A model generated the notes under the pieces. That model saw only the letters and a program-made list of their open reading frames with translations, was not told the origin of the DNA and ran no database searches. Both the position numbers and the translations under genes were made by a program. A DNA stretch of 36,577 nt from Paracoccus litorisediminis. GTDB lineage: Bacteria; Pseudomonadota; Alphaproteobacteria; Rhodobacterales; Rhodobacteraceae. The DNA is taken from NCBI RefSeq assembly GCF_009711205.1, contig NZ_WMIG01000031.1:1-36577 (forward strand). The letters are read 5' to 3'. Shown one piece after another: positions 23,971-32,375 of the stretch (within the stretch, counting starts at the first letter, position 1; every line of letters begins with the position of its first letter).

Positions 23971-24615
23971 TTAGTTGGGCCGTAAGGCGTTCGGCGTCAA
24001 GTTTCCGAATTCCGAGCTCGGCCGGATGCGGTTGTATTAGGTCCTCCATTCGTTGATCCGCTGGCGTGCGTCGGCTATCGACAAAAACCATGAGGCGTTA
24101 ACGCGTGCCTGCCTGACTCGACCTTTGAATGTGAGTACGGGTCATAAAACAGTCCGGAGGACAGTTCTCCCCGACGCAAGATGTAGGTGTTATCGCTCGG
24201 TTTTGCGGGCCAAGAGAGTTGCAGGCATAGCCTTGGCGGACTTGGCTATCTACCGAATCCGTGAGCCGAATCCGCAGTTCAGCGTCCTGGTCGCGCCTGG
24301 GCTAGTCTCGATGGAAGCCCGCTCAAAGCCCATGGCACGGTACGCACGATGTTCCGACAGCGTGAAGACCTAGTGGAAGTGACGGACGACCTCGAGGCGA
24401 TGGACGGGCTTTGGTGTTCTTCGCAGCACATCCCTTCGCCAATGTCTCTCGAACCAACTCTCGGACACCTCTGCCACGTCCGTCCGCGCTAAGATTGATC
24501 CATCGGATCAATCGCTTGATGCTTGACTGGGGCAGATATTGCCGACGCCGGTACCAGGCTCAGTCTGCCCCAGCACAAACGGGATCTGCGTGTCCGTGAA
24601 ACGCTTTTTCGGTAT
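23971..24615 (-). pseudogene. Decayed IS3-family OrfA/OrfB transposase
   Basis: Reading the minus strand from 24615, IPKKRFTDTQIPFVLGQTEP, then GTGVGNIC matches the OrfA opening MPKKRFTDEQIAFALRQAE (start ATG now ATA). Further on, LSEHRAYRAMGFERASI and then, in another frame, RRDQDAELRIRLTDSVDSQ match the N-terminal HTH_21 region of OrfB (about 24360-24190). From about 24130 FKGRVRQARVNASWFLSIAD, then RINEWRT, a stop, and YNRIRPSSEFGNLTPNALRP match the OrfB C-terminus, ending at the TAA at 23973-23971. Several frameshifts, one in-frame stop and loss of most of the DDE core show it is dead. It separates the iron/MATE pair from the polyol-type operon. Confidence 0.7.
24493..24513. repeat. Perfect 9-bp inverted repeat
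   Basis: GATTGATCC at 24493-24501 and GGATCAATC at 24505-24513 are perfect inverted arms around ATC. It lies inside or just beyond the OrfA fossil. The symmetry is strong for decayed sequence, but no function is supported. The spacing between TTGAT and ATCAA is seven bases, not the four of an FNR/FixK site. Confidence 0.6.
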
Positions 24616-24853
24616 CAGGGCACGCCTTTCCTTCCGGAAATGTACCCAAAAATTCGCGCCCAAAGCCCGACATATTCACGCTCAATCTGATCCAACAGCT
24701 GCTGGGCCTGCAGACCCAGAAAAGCCATACTTTGGTACGCTCGCCGGCAGTAGAAACCTTCACCCCCAGAACAGGGCCTCATGGCCGCCAAAACCGCATC
24801 CATTTATCCAAACTGAAATTAATCCCACGATATCAAATTTTTCTCATTCGTGT

Positions 24854-24881
24854 TTGACGACTCGTTGCGGTGCTTTCTATT
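24854..24881 (+). promoter_or_regulatory. Candidate sigma-70-type promoter of the ABC operon
   Basis: TTGACG at 24854-24859 matches the -35 consensus in five of six bases. A weak -10 candidate TCTATT lies 16 bases further (24876-24881). It is placed about 100 bases before the first gene of the operon and just upstream of the candidate operator. The -10 element is poor, so activation or misassignment is possible. Confidence 0.3.
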
Positions 24882-24892
24882 TCTGGGCCTAC

Positions 24893-24911
24893 GCAACATG
24901 TCTCATGTCGC
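24893..24911 (+). promoter_or_regulatory. Candidate operator for the SorC-type regulator
   Basis: GCAACATG-TCT-CATGTCGC is an inverted repeat with seven of eight arm positions symmetric around a three-base centre. It lies just downstream of the candidate promoter, where repressor binding would block transcription. SorC/DeoR-type regulators of polyol operons bind such sites near their own operon promoter. The assignment is inference; no second copy was found in the window. Confidence 0.35.
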
Positions 24912-24985
24912 GCGATTAATTTCACGGGTTGGCGGGGAGGCTGACCTTATAGGGCTGCGGCCATACCGCAGATAGGGAGGATCAT

Positions 24986-26005
24986 ATGAAAAGCACGATT
25001 TGGGCGGGGCGCCTTGCCACCGCCTCGGTAGCGGCTTGCCTGATGCTCGGGACCGCGGCGCGGGCCGAGGATACGCTGCGCTGCGCCCCCGGCGAAACCT
25101 ATGTGATGAACGTCATGGTGTCGGGACATCCCTACTGGGTCCCGGTCTATCAGGGCTTCAAGCAGGCCGCTGCGGCATTCGGCTGCGAGACGGTGTTCTC
25201 GGGCACGCCGGACTATGACATTACCAAGCAGATCGCATCCTTCGATCAGGATCTGGTGAAGCAACCGGCGGGGGTCCTGCTGCACCCGATGCAGTCCGAT
25301 CCTTTCATCGAGCCGATCAACCGGGCCATCGACAGCGGCATTGACGTCGTGACCTTCGCCGCCGACAGTCCGCTGTCGAAACGAACGGCCTATGTCACCT
25401 CGGACAATCTGGCCGAGGCCAAGTTCGCTGCCGAAGAAATCGTCAAACAGGTCGGAGACAGCGCCGAATATGCAGTGCTGGAGAACCCCGGTCAGTCAAA
25501 CCATGACCTGCGGGTCACCGCGCTGATCCAATACATGGAGCAGCATTACCCGAAGATGAAACTGGTCGGCAGGCAGGCGACCAATCAGGATTCGACTGCT
25601 GCATATCGCGCGACCGCGGCAATCCTGCAGGCAAATCCGAAGCTTGCCGCGATCTGGATCCCCGAGGCCGGTTCTGCCGAAGGCGCGGTCACCGCGATCC
25701 TCGAGGCGAAGGCCGATGTTCTGGTGATGCATGCGGACATTACGCCAGCCACGCTTGAGCAGATCAAGGCGGGCAACATCCACATGGCGCTGAATCCCAA
25801 CCAGGGGATACAGGGCTATATGGGCTTCATGGCCGTATTCCTGGCGGCGCATGCTGACGGTTTCGACCCGTTCAACGACTACAAGGTTTCGGGCTACAAT
25901 CCGATGCAGATCCCCTTCATCGACAATGGTTTTGCCGTCATCACCAAGGCCAATGCCGACAGCTTCGACCTGAACGCCTATATGCAAGGGCGCGATCCCG
26001 GCTGA
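24986..26005 (+). CDS. Periplasmic sugar-binding protein of ABC importer (Peripla_BP_4)
   Basis: A 339-residue secreted binding protein with a Sec signal peptide (1-27, cleavage after ARA). The type I periplasmic-binding fold follows: YVMNVMVSGHPYWVPVYQGF opens lobe one, and LHPMQSDPFIEPINRAIDSG and VTFAADSPLSKRTAYVTSDN follow. The ligand-proximal IPEAGSAEGAVTAILEA lies in the second lobe. This is the ribose/xylose/erythritol-type solute receptor that delivers ligand to an RbsC-like permease. The ribosome-binding site AGGGAGG is very strong, fitting the high expression these proteins need. It is the first gene of the 24986-36312 operon, separated from the ATPase gene by a GC-rich stem-loop. 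The ligand is probably a small polyol or sugar but cannot be named from sequence. Confidence 0.9.
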   Translation: MKSTIWAGRLATASVAACLMLGTAARAEDTLRCAPGETYVMNVMVSGHPYWVPVYQGFKQAAAAFGCETVFSGTPDYDITKQIASFDQDLVKQPAGVLLHPMQSDPFIEPINRAIDSGIDVVTFAADSPLSKRTAYVTSDNLAEAKFAAEEIVKQVGDSAEYAVLENPGQSNHDLRVTALIQYMEQHYPKMKLVGRQATNQDSTAAYRATAAILQANPKLAAIWIPEAGSAEGAVTAILEAKADVLVMHADITPATLEQIKAGNIHMALNPNQGIQGYMGFMAVFLAAHADGFDPFNDYKVSGYNPMQIPFIDNGFAVITKANADSFDLNAYMQGRDPG

Positions 26006-26024
26006 CATCGGATGCAGCCCCTTT

Positions 26025-26049
26025 GCCGCCCGTCCCACCACCGGGCGGC
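26025..26049 (+). terminator. Intercistronic stem-loop between binding-protein and ATPase genes
   Basis: GCCGCCCG (26025-26032) pairs perfectly with CGGGCGGC (26042-26049) around a nine-base loop, 19 bases after the stop of the binding-protein gene. No T-run follows. Such hairpins are common after binding-protein genes, where they protect the upstream message and lower readthrough, so more receptor than transporter is made. Confidence 0.6.
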
Positions 26050-26081
26050 CATTTCCTCCGAAAATTTGAGCCATCAGGACG

Positions 26082-27602
26082 ATGACACAGCAACCCATCC
26101 TTGAAGTCAGAGGCGTGACCAAGAGCTTTGGCTCGATCCATGCACTGCGCGGTGTCGATTTCCGCCTGTTGCCGGGCGAGATCCACGCCCTGGCCGGCGA
26201 GAACGGGGCCGGGAAATCGACCCTGATGAATATCATCGACGGCATCCTGCAACCGACCGGTGGTGAGATCCTGTGGCAGGGTCGCCCTGTTCGCATTGCA
26301 TCGCCCACAGCGGCGCAGGCGCTGGGGATCGGTTTCGTTCATCAGGAAATCGCCCTTTGCCCCGACGTGTCGGTGGCGGAAAACATCTTCATGGCAGCGA
26401 CGAATATCAGCCGCTCGCCGTTGATGGATTACCGGGCGCTTGAGCGTCGGGCCGCCGAAATCCTGTCGCAGATTTGCGCGATCGACCCGCGGCGGCTGGC
26501 GGGTGACCTGCCGATCGCGGAACAGCAACTGGTTGAAATCGCCAAGGCCCTGACGCTTGATTGCAAGGTGCTGATCCTTGACGAGCCCACCGCGGCTTTA
26601 AGCCAGCGCGAGGCCGAGGCGCTGTTTCGCATCATGAGGCGTCTGGCGGATCGGGGGATCGCGATCATCTATATCTCGCACCGGATGGCCGAAATTTTCG
26701 ACAACTGCGATCGCGTGACCGTGTTTCGGGATGGGCAATACATCACGACGATGAACATCCCCGAAATCACACCCGACGATGTGGTGAAGGCGATGGTCGG
26801 GCGGGTAATCGACGACCTTTATCCACCGAAGGCATCCCCCGGCAGCATTGGTCGCGATACCGTGCTGGAGGTCCGCAACCTGACCGACCGACGCCGCTTC
26901 CACGATGTCTCGTTCCGGCTGCGCAAGGGCGAGATTCTGGGCATTGGCGGGCTGATCGGTGCAGGGCGCAGCGAAATCGTGCGCGGTATCTGCAGGCTGG
27001 AAGGTGCCGTTGAAGGTGAGGTGTCGCTGAACGGCCATCCGCTTGCGCTGCGCGACTACAGCGACAGCATTCGCGCGGGGCTGGTTTACCTGTCCGAGGA
27101 TCGCAAGGGCGACGGGGTGTTCCTGGACATGGCGATCGCCGCGAATGTCTCGGCGCTGGATATTGACCGCGTAGCGAATGCCGCGGGAATTATCTCGGAC
27201 GCGGATGAGCGGGCGCAGGCCGAGGCACTCGGTCGCAAGCTCAACCTGAAATATGGGTGCCTTTCCGATCCGGTTGCGTCGCTTTCGGGCGGCAACCAGC
27301 AAAAGGTGGCCATTGCCAAGATGCTGGCGGTCGGGCCGAAGGTGATCTTTCTGGACGAGCCGACCCGAGGTGTCGATGTCGGTGCCAAAGCCGAAATTCA
27401 CCGTATCCTGCGCGATCTGGCCGGAAAGGGCACCGGGATCGTCGTCATCTCATCCGAGATGCCCGAACTGATCGGCCTGTGCGACCGGGTGATCGTGGTC
27501 TGCGAAGGCCGGATTTCCGGCGAGGTCGAAGGTCCCGAGATGACCGAGGAAAACATCATGCAACTTGCATCAGCCGCCCTGCCGCGCGGCCAGGTGGCCT
27601 GA
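26082..27602 (+). CDS. Sugar ABC importer ATPase (tandem nucleotide-binding domains)
   Basis: A 506-residue RbsA/MglA-type ATPase with two fused nucleotide-binding domains that powers the importer at the inner membrane. Domain one has Walker A GENGAGKST (39-47), a divergent signature (LPIAEQQLVEIAKAL) and Walker B LILDEPTAALS. Domain two, from about residue 260, has the degenerate P-loop GLIGAGRSE, a good signature LSGGNQQKVAIAKML and Walker B IFLDEPTRGVDVGAKAE. A poor first signature and second P-loop are normal for this family, so the protein looks complete. AGGAC lies before the ATG. It is followed after 13 bases by the permease gene. Confidence 0.93.
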   Translation: MTQQPILEVRGVTKSFGSIHALRGVDFRLLPGEIHALAGENGAGKSTLMNIIDGILQPTGGEILWQGRPVRIASPTAAQALGIGFVHQEIALCPDVSVAENIFMAATNISRSPLMDYRALERRAAEILSQICAIDPRRLAGDLPIAEQQLVEIAKALTLDCKVLILDEPTAALSQREAEALFRIMRRLADRGIAIIYISHRMAEIFDNCDRVTVFRDGQYITTMNIPEITPDDVVKAMVGRVIDDLYPPKASPGSIGRDTVLEVRNLTDRRRFHDVSFRLRKGEILGIGGLIGAGRSEIVRGICRLEGAVEGEVSLNGHPLALRDYSDSIRAGLVYLSEDRKGDGVFLDMAIAANVSALDIDRVANAAGIISDADERAQAEALGRKLNLKYGCLSDPVASLSGGNQQKVAIAKMLAVGPKVIFLDEPTRGVDVGAKAEIHRILRDLAGKGTGIVVISSEMPELIGLCDRVIVVCEGRISGEVEGPEMTEENIMQLASAALPRGQVA

Positions 27603-27615
27603 GGGAGCGCGCGAC

Positions 27616-28614
27616 ATGGAAAGCTCGATGAATGTGGCAGCCACCGGCAGTCCCCGCAGCGGGGGGTTGGGCAGGTTGCTCAGGATGCGCGAAACCGGAT
27701 TGATCGCCATCATTCTGGTTCTGATCATCGCGATGTCCTTTGCTTCACCCTACTTTCTGACATGGGTGAACATACGGGCCATGGTCATGGCCTTTGCCGT
27801 CGAGGGGATCGTGGTCGTCGGCATGACCATCCTGCTCATTTCAGGGGGGATCGACCTTTCGGTGGGCTCGGTCACCGCGCTGGCGATGGTGATCGCGGGG
27901 TTATTGTTCCTGGCTGGGGTGAACCCCTGGCTGGCCTCGGGCATCGCGATTGCGGCCTGCACGGGGATCGGCGCGATCATGGGCGTCTTTGTCACCAAGG
28001 TCGGGTTGCATCATTTCATCGTCTCACTGGCAGTGATGGTGATCGCGCGGGGCTTGTGCCTGCTGGGGACGGGCGGGCGGCCCATCGGGCTTTACACGCT
28101 GCCCGACAGCTTCAAGTTCATCGGGCAGGGCTCAATCGGACCGATCCCGGTGGTGATCCTGATCTTCGTGGTCGTGGTGGTGATCTTTGATTTCCTTCTG
28201 CGCCGCTCGACCGCTTTTCGGCGGGTGTTCTATACCGGCTCGAATGAAAAGGCCGCGGCCTATTCCGGGATCCGGACGAAGAAGGTGATCTTTCTGACCA
28301 CGACGCTTTGCGCGACGCTGAGCGGTGTGGCCGGAGTGATCTACATGGCGCGCTTCGGCTCGGCCCAGCCGACATTCGGCATGGGGATGGAGTTGAACGT
28401 GATCGCCGCCGCCGTGATTGGCGGGGCCAGCCTCAAGGGTGGATCGGGCACAATCCTTGGCGCGATCCTTGGCACGATACTGCTTTCGGTGGTTTCAAGC
28501 TCGCTCGCGCTGCTGGACGTGTCGGTCTACTGGCAGGACATCATTCGCGGCTCGATCCTGCTGACTGCCGTGACGGTCGATCACTACCTGAACAAGAAAC
28601 GGGGCAGGGGGTGA
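27616..28614 (+). CDS. Sugar ABC importer permease (RbsC type)
   Basis: A 332-residue inner-membrane permease of the BPD_transp_2 family with eight to ten hydrophobic spans. Signature segments are ISGGIDLSVGSVTALAMV, FIVSLAVMVIARGLCLL and the coupling-loop region ELNVIAAAVIGGASLKGGSG near residues 257-276. It forms the membrane channel, probably as a homodimer, with the ATPase before it and the binding protein at 24986. Start ATG 27616 has GAGGGA upstream; a frame open to 27565 overlaps the ATPase and is not needed. It lies four bases before the regulator gene, in the same transcription unit. Confidence 0.92.
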   Translation: MESSMNVAATGSPRSGGLGRLLRMRETGLIAIILVLIIAMSFASPYFLTWVNIRAMVMAFAVEGIVVVGMTILLISGGIDLSVGSVTALAMVIAGLLFLAGVNPWLASGIAIAACTGIGAIMGVFVTKVGLHHFIVSLAVMVIARGLCLLGTGGRPIGLYTLPDSFKFIGQGSIGPIPVVILIFVVVVVIFDFLLRRSTAFRRVFYTGSNEKAAAYSGIRTKKVIFLTTTLCATLSGVAGVIYMARFGSAQPTFGMGMELNVIAAAVIGGASLKGGSGTILGAILGTILLSVVSSSLALLDVSVYWQDIIRGSILLTAVTVDHYLNKKRGRG

Positions 28615-28618
28615 CGCC

Positions 28619-29599
28619 ATGGCCGATATGTTGCTGGACTATCAGCTTGCGCGGCAGATTCAGACGGTGCTGGTGATGCATTTCATCGAGGGCGTGAAGC
28701 AGTCCGAGATTTCGGAACGGCTGAACCTGTCAACGTCAAAGGTGAACCGCCTGATTGCGCAGGGCCGCAAGCTGGGCATGGTCCAGATTGAGATCACCAG
28801 CCCGTGGCAGCGGTTGACCGAATGGGAAAAGCGGCTGGTTGCTGCAAGCCAGCTGCGTTCTGCCGTTGTCACGCCGACGCTATCCGAAAAATCCGACACG
28901 CAGCTTGGGCAGGTCGGCGGGGCAGCGGCGGATCTGTTGCTGGAAACGCTGCGCGACGGGGATGTCGTGGCGATAACCGGCGGCAAGGCGGTTTCGGCCG
29001 TGGTCGAGAAACTGTCGCCCGAACGCCCCCTGGACGTGACGGTCGTGCCGCTGACCGGAGGCGTGCAGGGCAAGTATTATACCGACGTCAATCATCTGGT
29101 GTCGCGCATGGCCGAACGGCTGGGCGGGCGGGCGATGCTGGTCCACGCGCCGCTTCTGGCCGAAAACCGCGAACAACGCGAGATGCTATGCGCCATGCAT
29201 CCGGTGCGCGAGGTCTTTGAACTTGCCCGTCGGGCCAATGTGGTGCTCACCGGGATCGGCTCGATCGCGCCGCGTGGTTCAAGTTATTACGATCTTGCGC
29301 CGCTAAGTGAGGCAGACGGCACCCTGCTGGTCAATCTGGGCGTGGGCGCAGAGTTCATGGCCTATCTCATCGGACAGAACGGACGGGTCGCGGATTATGC
29401 GCTGAACTCGCGTCTGGTCGCCGTGCATCCGTCAGAACTCGCATCCTGCCGGCAGGTGATCGGCGTGGCCTGTGGCGCCCAGAAAGTCGATCCGATCCGT
29501 GCCGTCCTAAGAGGCGGATTTCTGAACACTCTGGTCACCGACGAACGAACGGTCGAGGCGCTGGTGACAAAACTGGAAGGAGAGCGTCATGTCGCATGA
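28619..29599 (+). CDS. SorC/DeoR-family sugar-binding transcriptional regulator
   Basis: A 326-residue regulator. An N-terminal helix-turn-helix (about 27-50: KQSEISERLNLSTSKVNRLI) precedes the SorC sugar-binding domain (about 62-320), which has the NagB-like fold with VVAITGGKAVSAVVEKL, VVPLTGGVQGKYY, VVLTGIGSIAPRGSSYYD and VGVACGAQKVDPIRAVLRGG. Such proteins (SorC, DeoR, EryD, LsrR) sense a phosphorylated sugar and usually repress their own catabolic operon. Its place inside the operon supports autoregulation, and the inverted repeat at 24893 is a candidate site. Its end overlaps the next gene by 11 bases. Confidence 0.9.
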   Translation: MADMLLDYQLARQIQTVLVMHFIEGVKQSEISERLNLSTSKVNRLIAQGRKLGMVQIEITSPWQRLTEWEKRLVAASQLRSAVVTPTLSEKSDTQLGQVGGAAADLLLETLRDGDVVAITGGKAVSAVVEKLSPERPLDVTVVPLTGGVQGKYYTDVNHLVSRMAERLGGRAMLVHAPLLAENREQREMLCAMHPVREVFELARRANVVLTGIGSIAPRGSSYYDLAPLSEADGTLLVNLGVGAEFMAYLIGQNGRVADYALNSRLVAVHPSELASCRQVIGVACGAQKVDPIRAVLRGGFLNTLVTDERTVEALVTKLEGERHVA

Positions 29600-30584
29600 C
29601 ATGCTGAACCGCAAGATCGGACGATCGGAAATCACCGCCTCGGCCATCGGGCTGGGCACTTGGGCCATTGGTGGCTGGATGTGGGGCGGGACCGACCGCG
29701 CGGCATCCATCGCGGCGATACAGGCCTCGGTCGACGAAGGCGTCAGTCTGATCGACACCGCCCCCGCCTATGGTCAGGGTCTGGCCGAAGAAATCGTCGG
29801 AGAGGCCATACAGGGCCGTCGAGATAAGGTCGTGTTGGCGACGAAATGCGGTCTGGTCTGGCATGTGCAGCAGGGAAACCACTTCTTCGACTACGCTGGC
29901 CAGCCGGTGCATCGCTATCTTGGCCGCGCGTCGATCCAGCACGAGGTCGAGCAAAGCCTGCGCCGTCTGAGGACCGATTATATCGACCATTACATCACCC
30001 ATTGGCAGGACCCGACCACGCCGGTCGAGGAAACCATGGCCGCGCTGCAAGAGCTGAAACAGGCGGGCAAGATCCGCTCGATCGGGGCCAGCAACTGTAC
30101 CGCCGCGGATGTGACCGCCTATCTGGCCGCCGGACAACTGGACGCCGTTCAGGAAGAGTATTCGATGATCAAGCGCGACATCGAAGAGCAGTACTTGCCG
30201 CTGTGCATGCAGAACGGCGTGTCGGTTCTAAGCTACTCCTCGCTGGCGCTTGGTCTGCTGGGGGGGCGGATCGGGCCGGACCGGGTGTTCTCGGGGGACG
30301 ACCTGCGCAGGGAAAACCCGCGCTTTTCGCAGGCCAACCGTCGCAAGGTGGCGGCGCTGATGGAGGAGATCGGGCCGATTGCCCACGCGCATTCCGCCAC
30401 GCTGGCCCAGATCGTGATCGCCTGGACGATACAGCAGCCGGGCATCACCTTTGCGCTATGCGGGGCGCGCAATCCCGAACAGGCGCGGGAAAACGCTGGT
30501 GCTGGGCGCCTGCGACTGTCCGCCACGGATCTGCAATCCGTGTCAGACGCGGCAAGACGCCACCTGACTGACCTCGACGCCTGA
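29589..30584 (+). CDS. Aldo/keto reductase
   Basis: A 331-residue NAD(P)H-dependent aldo/keto reductase with a TIM barrel. The catalytic tetrad is complete: D56 (LIDTAP), Y61, K86 (LATKCG) and H138 (YITHWQD). The C-terminal cofactor loop has FALCGARNPEQARENAGAG. These enzymes reduce aldehydes or oxidise hydroxyls of sugars and polyols in the cytoplasm. AAGGAG precedes the ATG and lies inside the end of the regulator gene, so the two are translationally linked. In the operon it could oxidise the imported substrate or reduce the aldehyde released by the aldolase; which one is inference. Confidence 0.9.
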   Translation: MSHDMLNRKIGRSEITASAIGLGTWAIGGWMWGGTDRAASIAAIQASVDEGVSLIDTAPAYGQGLAEEIVGEAIQGRRDKVVLATKCGLVWHVQQGNHFFDYAGQPVHRYLGRASIQHEVEQSLRRLRTDYIDHYITHWQDPTTPVEETMAALQELKQAGKIRSIGASNCTAADVTAYLAAGQLDAVQEEYSMIKRDIEEQYLPLCMQNGVSVLSYSSLALGLLGGRIGPDRVFSGDDLRRENPRFSQANRRKVAALMEEIGPIAHAHSATLAQIVIAWTIQQPGITFALCGARNPEQARENAGAGRLRLSATDLQSVSDAARRHLTDLDA

Positions 30585-30644
30585 TCCACCCACACACGAC
30601 CAGTTTCAGAACCGCCGGTGGTCTTTCCGGCGAACGGAAGAGCC

Positions 30645-32375
30645 ATGTCCAAAACCCGAGCCGATGAGATCGAAAGCCTGCGCCGCGACAGCCATTTCGA
30701 TGTGCTGGTCGTCGGCGGCGGCATCAACGGAATCGGCGTGTTCCGTGAGTTGGCCTTGCAGGGTCTGCGCGTCTTGCTGATCGAGCGGCAGGATTTCTGC
30801 TCGGGATGTTCGGCAGCACCCTCGCGCATGATCCATGGGGGCCTGCGCTATCTGGAAAATGGCGAGGTCGGGTTGGTCCGGGAATCCCTGGCCGAGCGGG
30901 ACAATCTGCTTCGCAATGCGCCCCATCTGGTGCATCCCTTGCCGACGACCGTGCCCGTGGCCTCGCGCTTCAGCGGCATTTCGAATGCCATTTCCGGCAT
31001 CCTTGGTGCCAAGGGCAAGCCGCAACCCCGTGGGATGTTTCCGATCCGGGTCGGGCTGATGCTTTACGACCTGATCTCCTATCGGAACAGGCTGCTGCCC
31101 AAGCATCGCATCCATTCCGCCGCCGAGACGCGCCGTCTTTGGCCCGCATTGACGCCGGACGCGCGCTGGTCTGCAACATATCACGATGGCTGGATCTCTC
31201 ATCCCGAACGGCTTGGGGTGGAGTTGATCCTTGATATCGCAGCGGCTGCGCCAAATTCGGTGGCGCTGAACTACGCCAGTATCGCCCCTTCAGGGACAGG
31301 CTTCATCCTGACGGATCTGGAAGGCGGTGACACGCTGGCGATTACCGCAGGCCTTATTGTCAATGCGACGGGGGCTTGGCTGGACAAGACCACTGCCGAA
31401 CTGGGCGGGCAAGCCGGAACGCGACTGGTTTCAGGGACCAAGGGCTCGCATCTGATTATCGACAATCCGGCCCTGCTGAAAGCGCTGAACGGTCACATGA
31501 TCTATTTCGAAAACGCGGATGGTCGCGTCTGCATCACCTTTCCCTATCTGGGTCGGGTGCTGGCAGGATCGACCGATATCCGGGTAGAGCGCCCCGGTCG
31601 CACCCGATGCGACGAGGCCGAGGCTGACTACATTCTGGACTCGCTGCGGCTGGTCTTTCCGGGAATTGCGCTTGATCCGGGGCAGATTGTCTTCAGCTAT
31701 TCGGGTATTCGCCCGCTGCCCGCCAGCGACCATGACTTTACCGGGCGCATCTCGCGTGGGCATTTCACCCGCCGTATCGACGGCAGCGTGCCGCAGATCT
31801 GCATGGTGGGGGGCAAATGGACGACATTCAGGGCCTTTGCCGAGCAGGTCGCGGATGAGGTTCTGGCCGAGCTGAACCTGCCAAGGCAGCAGACGACCCG
31901 CAGGCTGGCGATCGGTGGGGGGCGTGACCATCCGGGGGTGGCCCAGCTTGAGCGGTCCTTGCGAGCCGAGTTCAGCATTTCCGCCGCCCGCGCCAAGCGC
32001 CTTGCGACCATCTACGGCACCAGAGCGCGCGACCTGCTGGCCTATTCGCCTGATGAAACCGCGCTGTCCCCGAACTGTCCGTTGAGCCGCGCCGAGGTGC
32101 TTTGGCTGGCAAGGCAGGAACGGCTTGAGCATCTTTCAGACCTTATTTTGCGGCGCAGCGATCTGGCGATCACCGGCGTGCTGGACGCCAGAATGATCCA
32201 GAGCGCCGCTGACATTCTGGCCGAGGCAAAAGGCTGGGACCCCACCCGCCGACGGGCCGAAATCGCCGCCCTGATCGATGAACTGGCATGCTTTCACGGC
32301 GTGTCGCACGCAACCCTTACCGAACGAGTTGAAAGGAACCTGACACCATGCGTCTCAGCCCCAAGGCCCGCATGA
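30645..32375 (+). CDS. GlpD-like FAD-dependent polyol-phosphate dehydrogenase
   Basis: A 576-residue member of the glycerol-3-phosphate dehydrogenase family. The FAD-binding Rossmann motif is VVGGGINGIG (residues 22-31). The GlpD hallmark SRMIHGGLRYLENGEVGLVRE follows near 60-80, as do the substrate-domain stretches VSGTKGSHLIIDN and GRVLAGSTDIRVE and the late FAD contact GGKWTTFRAFAEQVADE. The C-terminal DAO_C helical domain starts near 420. It would oxidise a polyol phosphate to a ketose phosphate at the inner membrane, passing electrons to quinone. The closest known role in a similar operon is EryB, which oxidises erythritol 4-phosphate. The ATG at 30645 has GGAAGAG upstream. Its end overlaps the aldolase start by 28 bases. 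Confidence 0.88.
   Translation: MSKTRADEIESLRRDSHFDVLVVGGGINGIGVFRELALQGLRVLLIERQDFCSGCSAAPSRMIHGGLRYLENGEVGLVRESLAERDNLLRNAPHLVHPLPTTVPVASRFSGISNAISGILGAKGKPQPRGMFPIRVGLMLYDLISYRNRLLPKHRIHSAAETRRLWPALTPDARWSATYHDGWISHPERLGVELILDIAAAAPNSVALNYASIAPSGTGFILTDLEGGDTLAITAGLIVNATGAWLDKTTAELGGQAGTRLVSGTKGSHLIIDNPALLKALNGHMIYFENADGRVCITFPYLGRVLAGSTDIRVERPGRTRCDEAEADYILDSLRLVFPGIALDPGQIVFSYSGIRPLPASDHDFTGRISRGHFTRRIDGSVPQICMVGGKWTTFRAFAEQVADEVLAELNLPRQQTTRRLAIGGGRDHPGVAQLERSLRAEFSISAARAKRLATIYGTRARDLLAYSPDETALSPNCPLSRAEVLWLARQERLEHLSDLILRRSDLAITGVLDARMIQSAADILAEAKGWDPTRRRAEIAALIDELACFHGVSHATLTERVERNLTPCVSAPRPA

Larger units (their letters stand above)
24616..24985. other. 370-base leader region of the polyol-type operon
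   Basis: No coding gene was recognised. The right two thirds are comparatively AT-rich and hold the candidate promoter (24854-24881), a candidate operator (24893-24911) and a small hairpin, CTGCGG (24955-24960) with CCGCAG (24966-24971). The hairpin sits directly before the ribosome-binding site AGGGAGG at 24974-24980. Confidence 0.5.

Noticed and set aside
24493..24513. FNR/FixK-type anaerobox
   Set aside because: TTGAT and ATCAA are separated by seven bases here, whereas the FNR/FixK site requires four.
24527..24573. Hairpin CTGGGGCAGA ... TCTGCCCCAG as a terminator or RNA element
   Set aside because: The ten-base arms are perfect, but the structure has a 27-base loop, lacks a T-run and falls inside the OrfA fossil. 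It is best seen as incidental.
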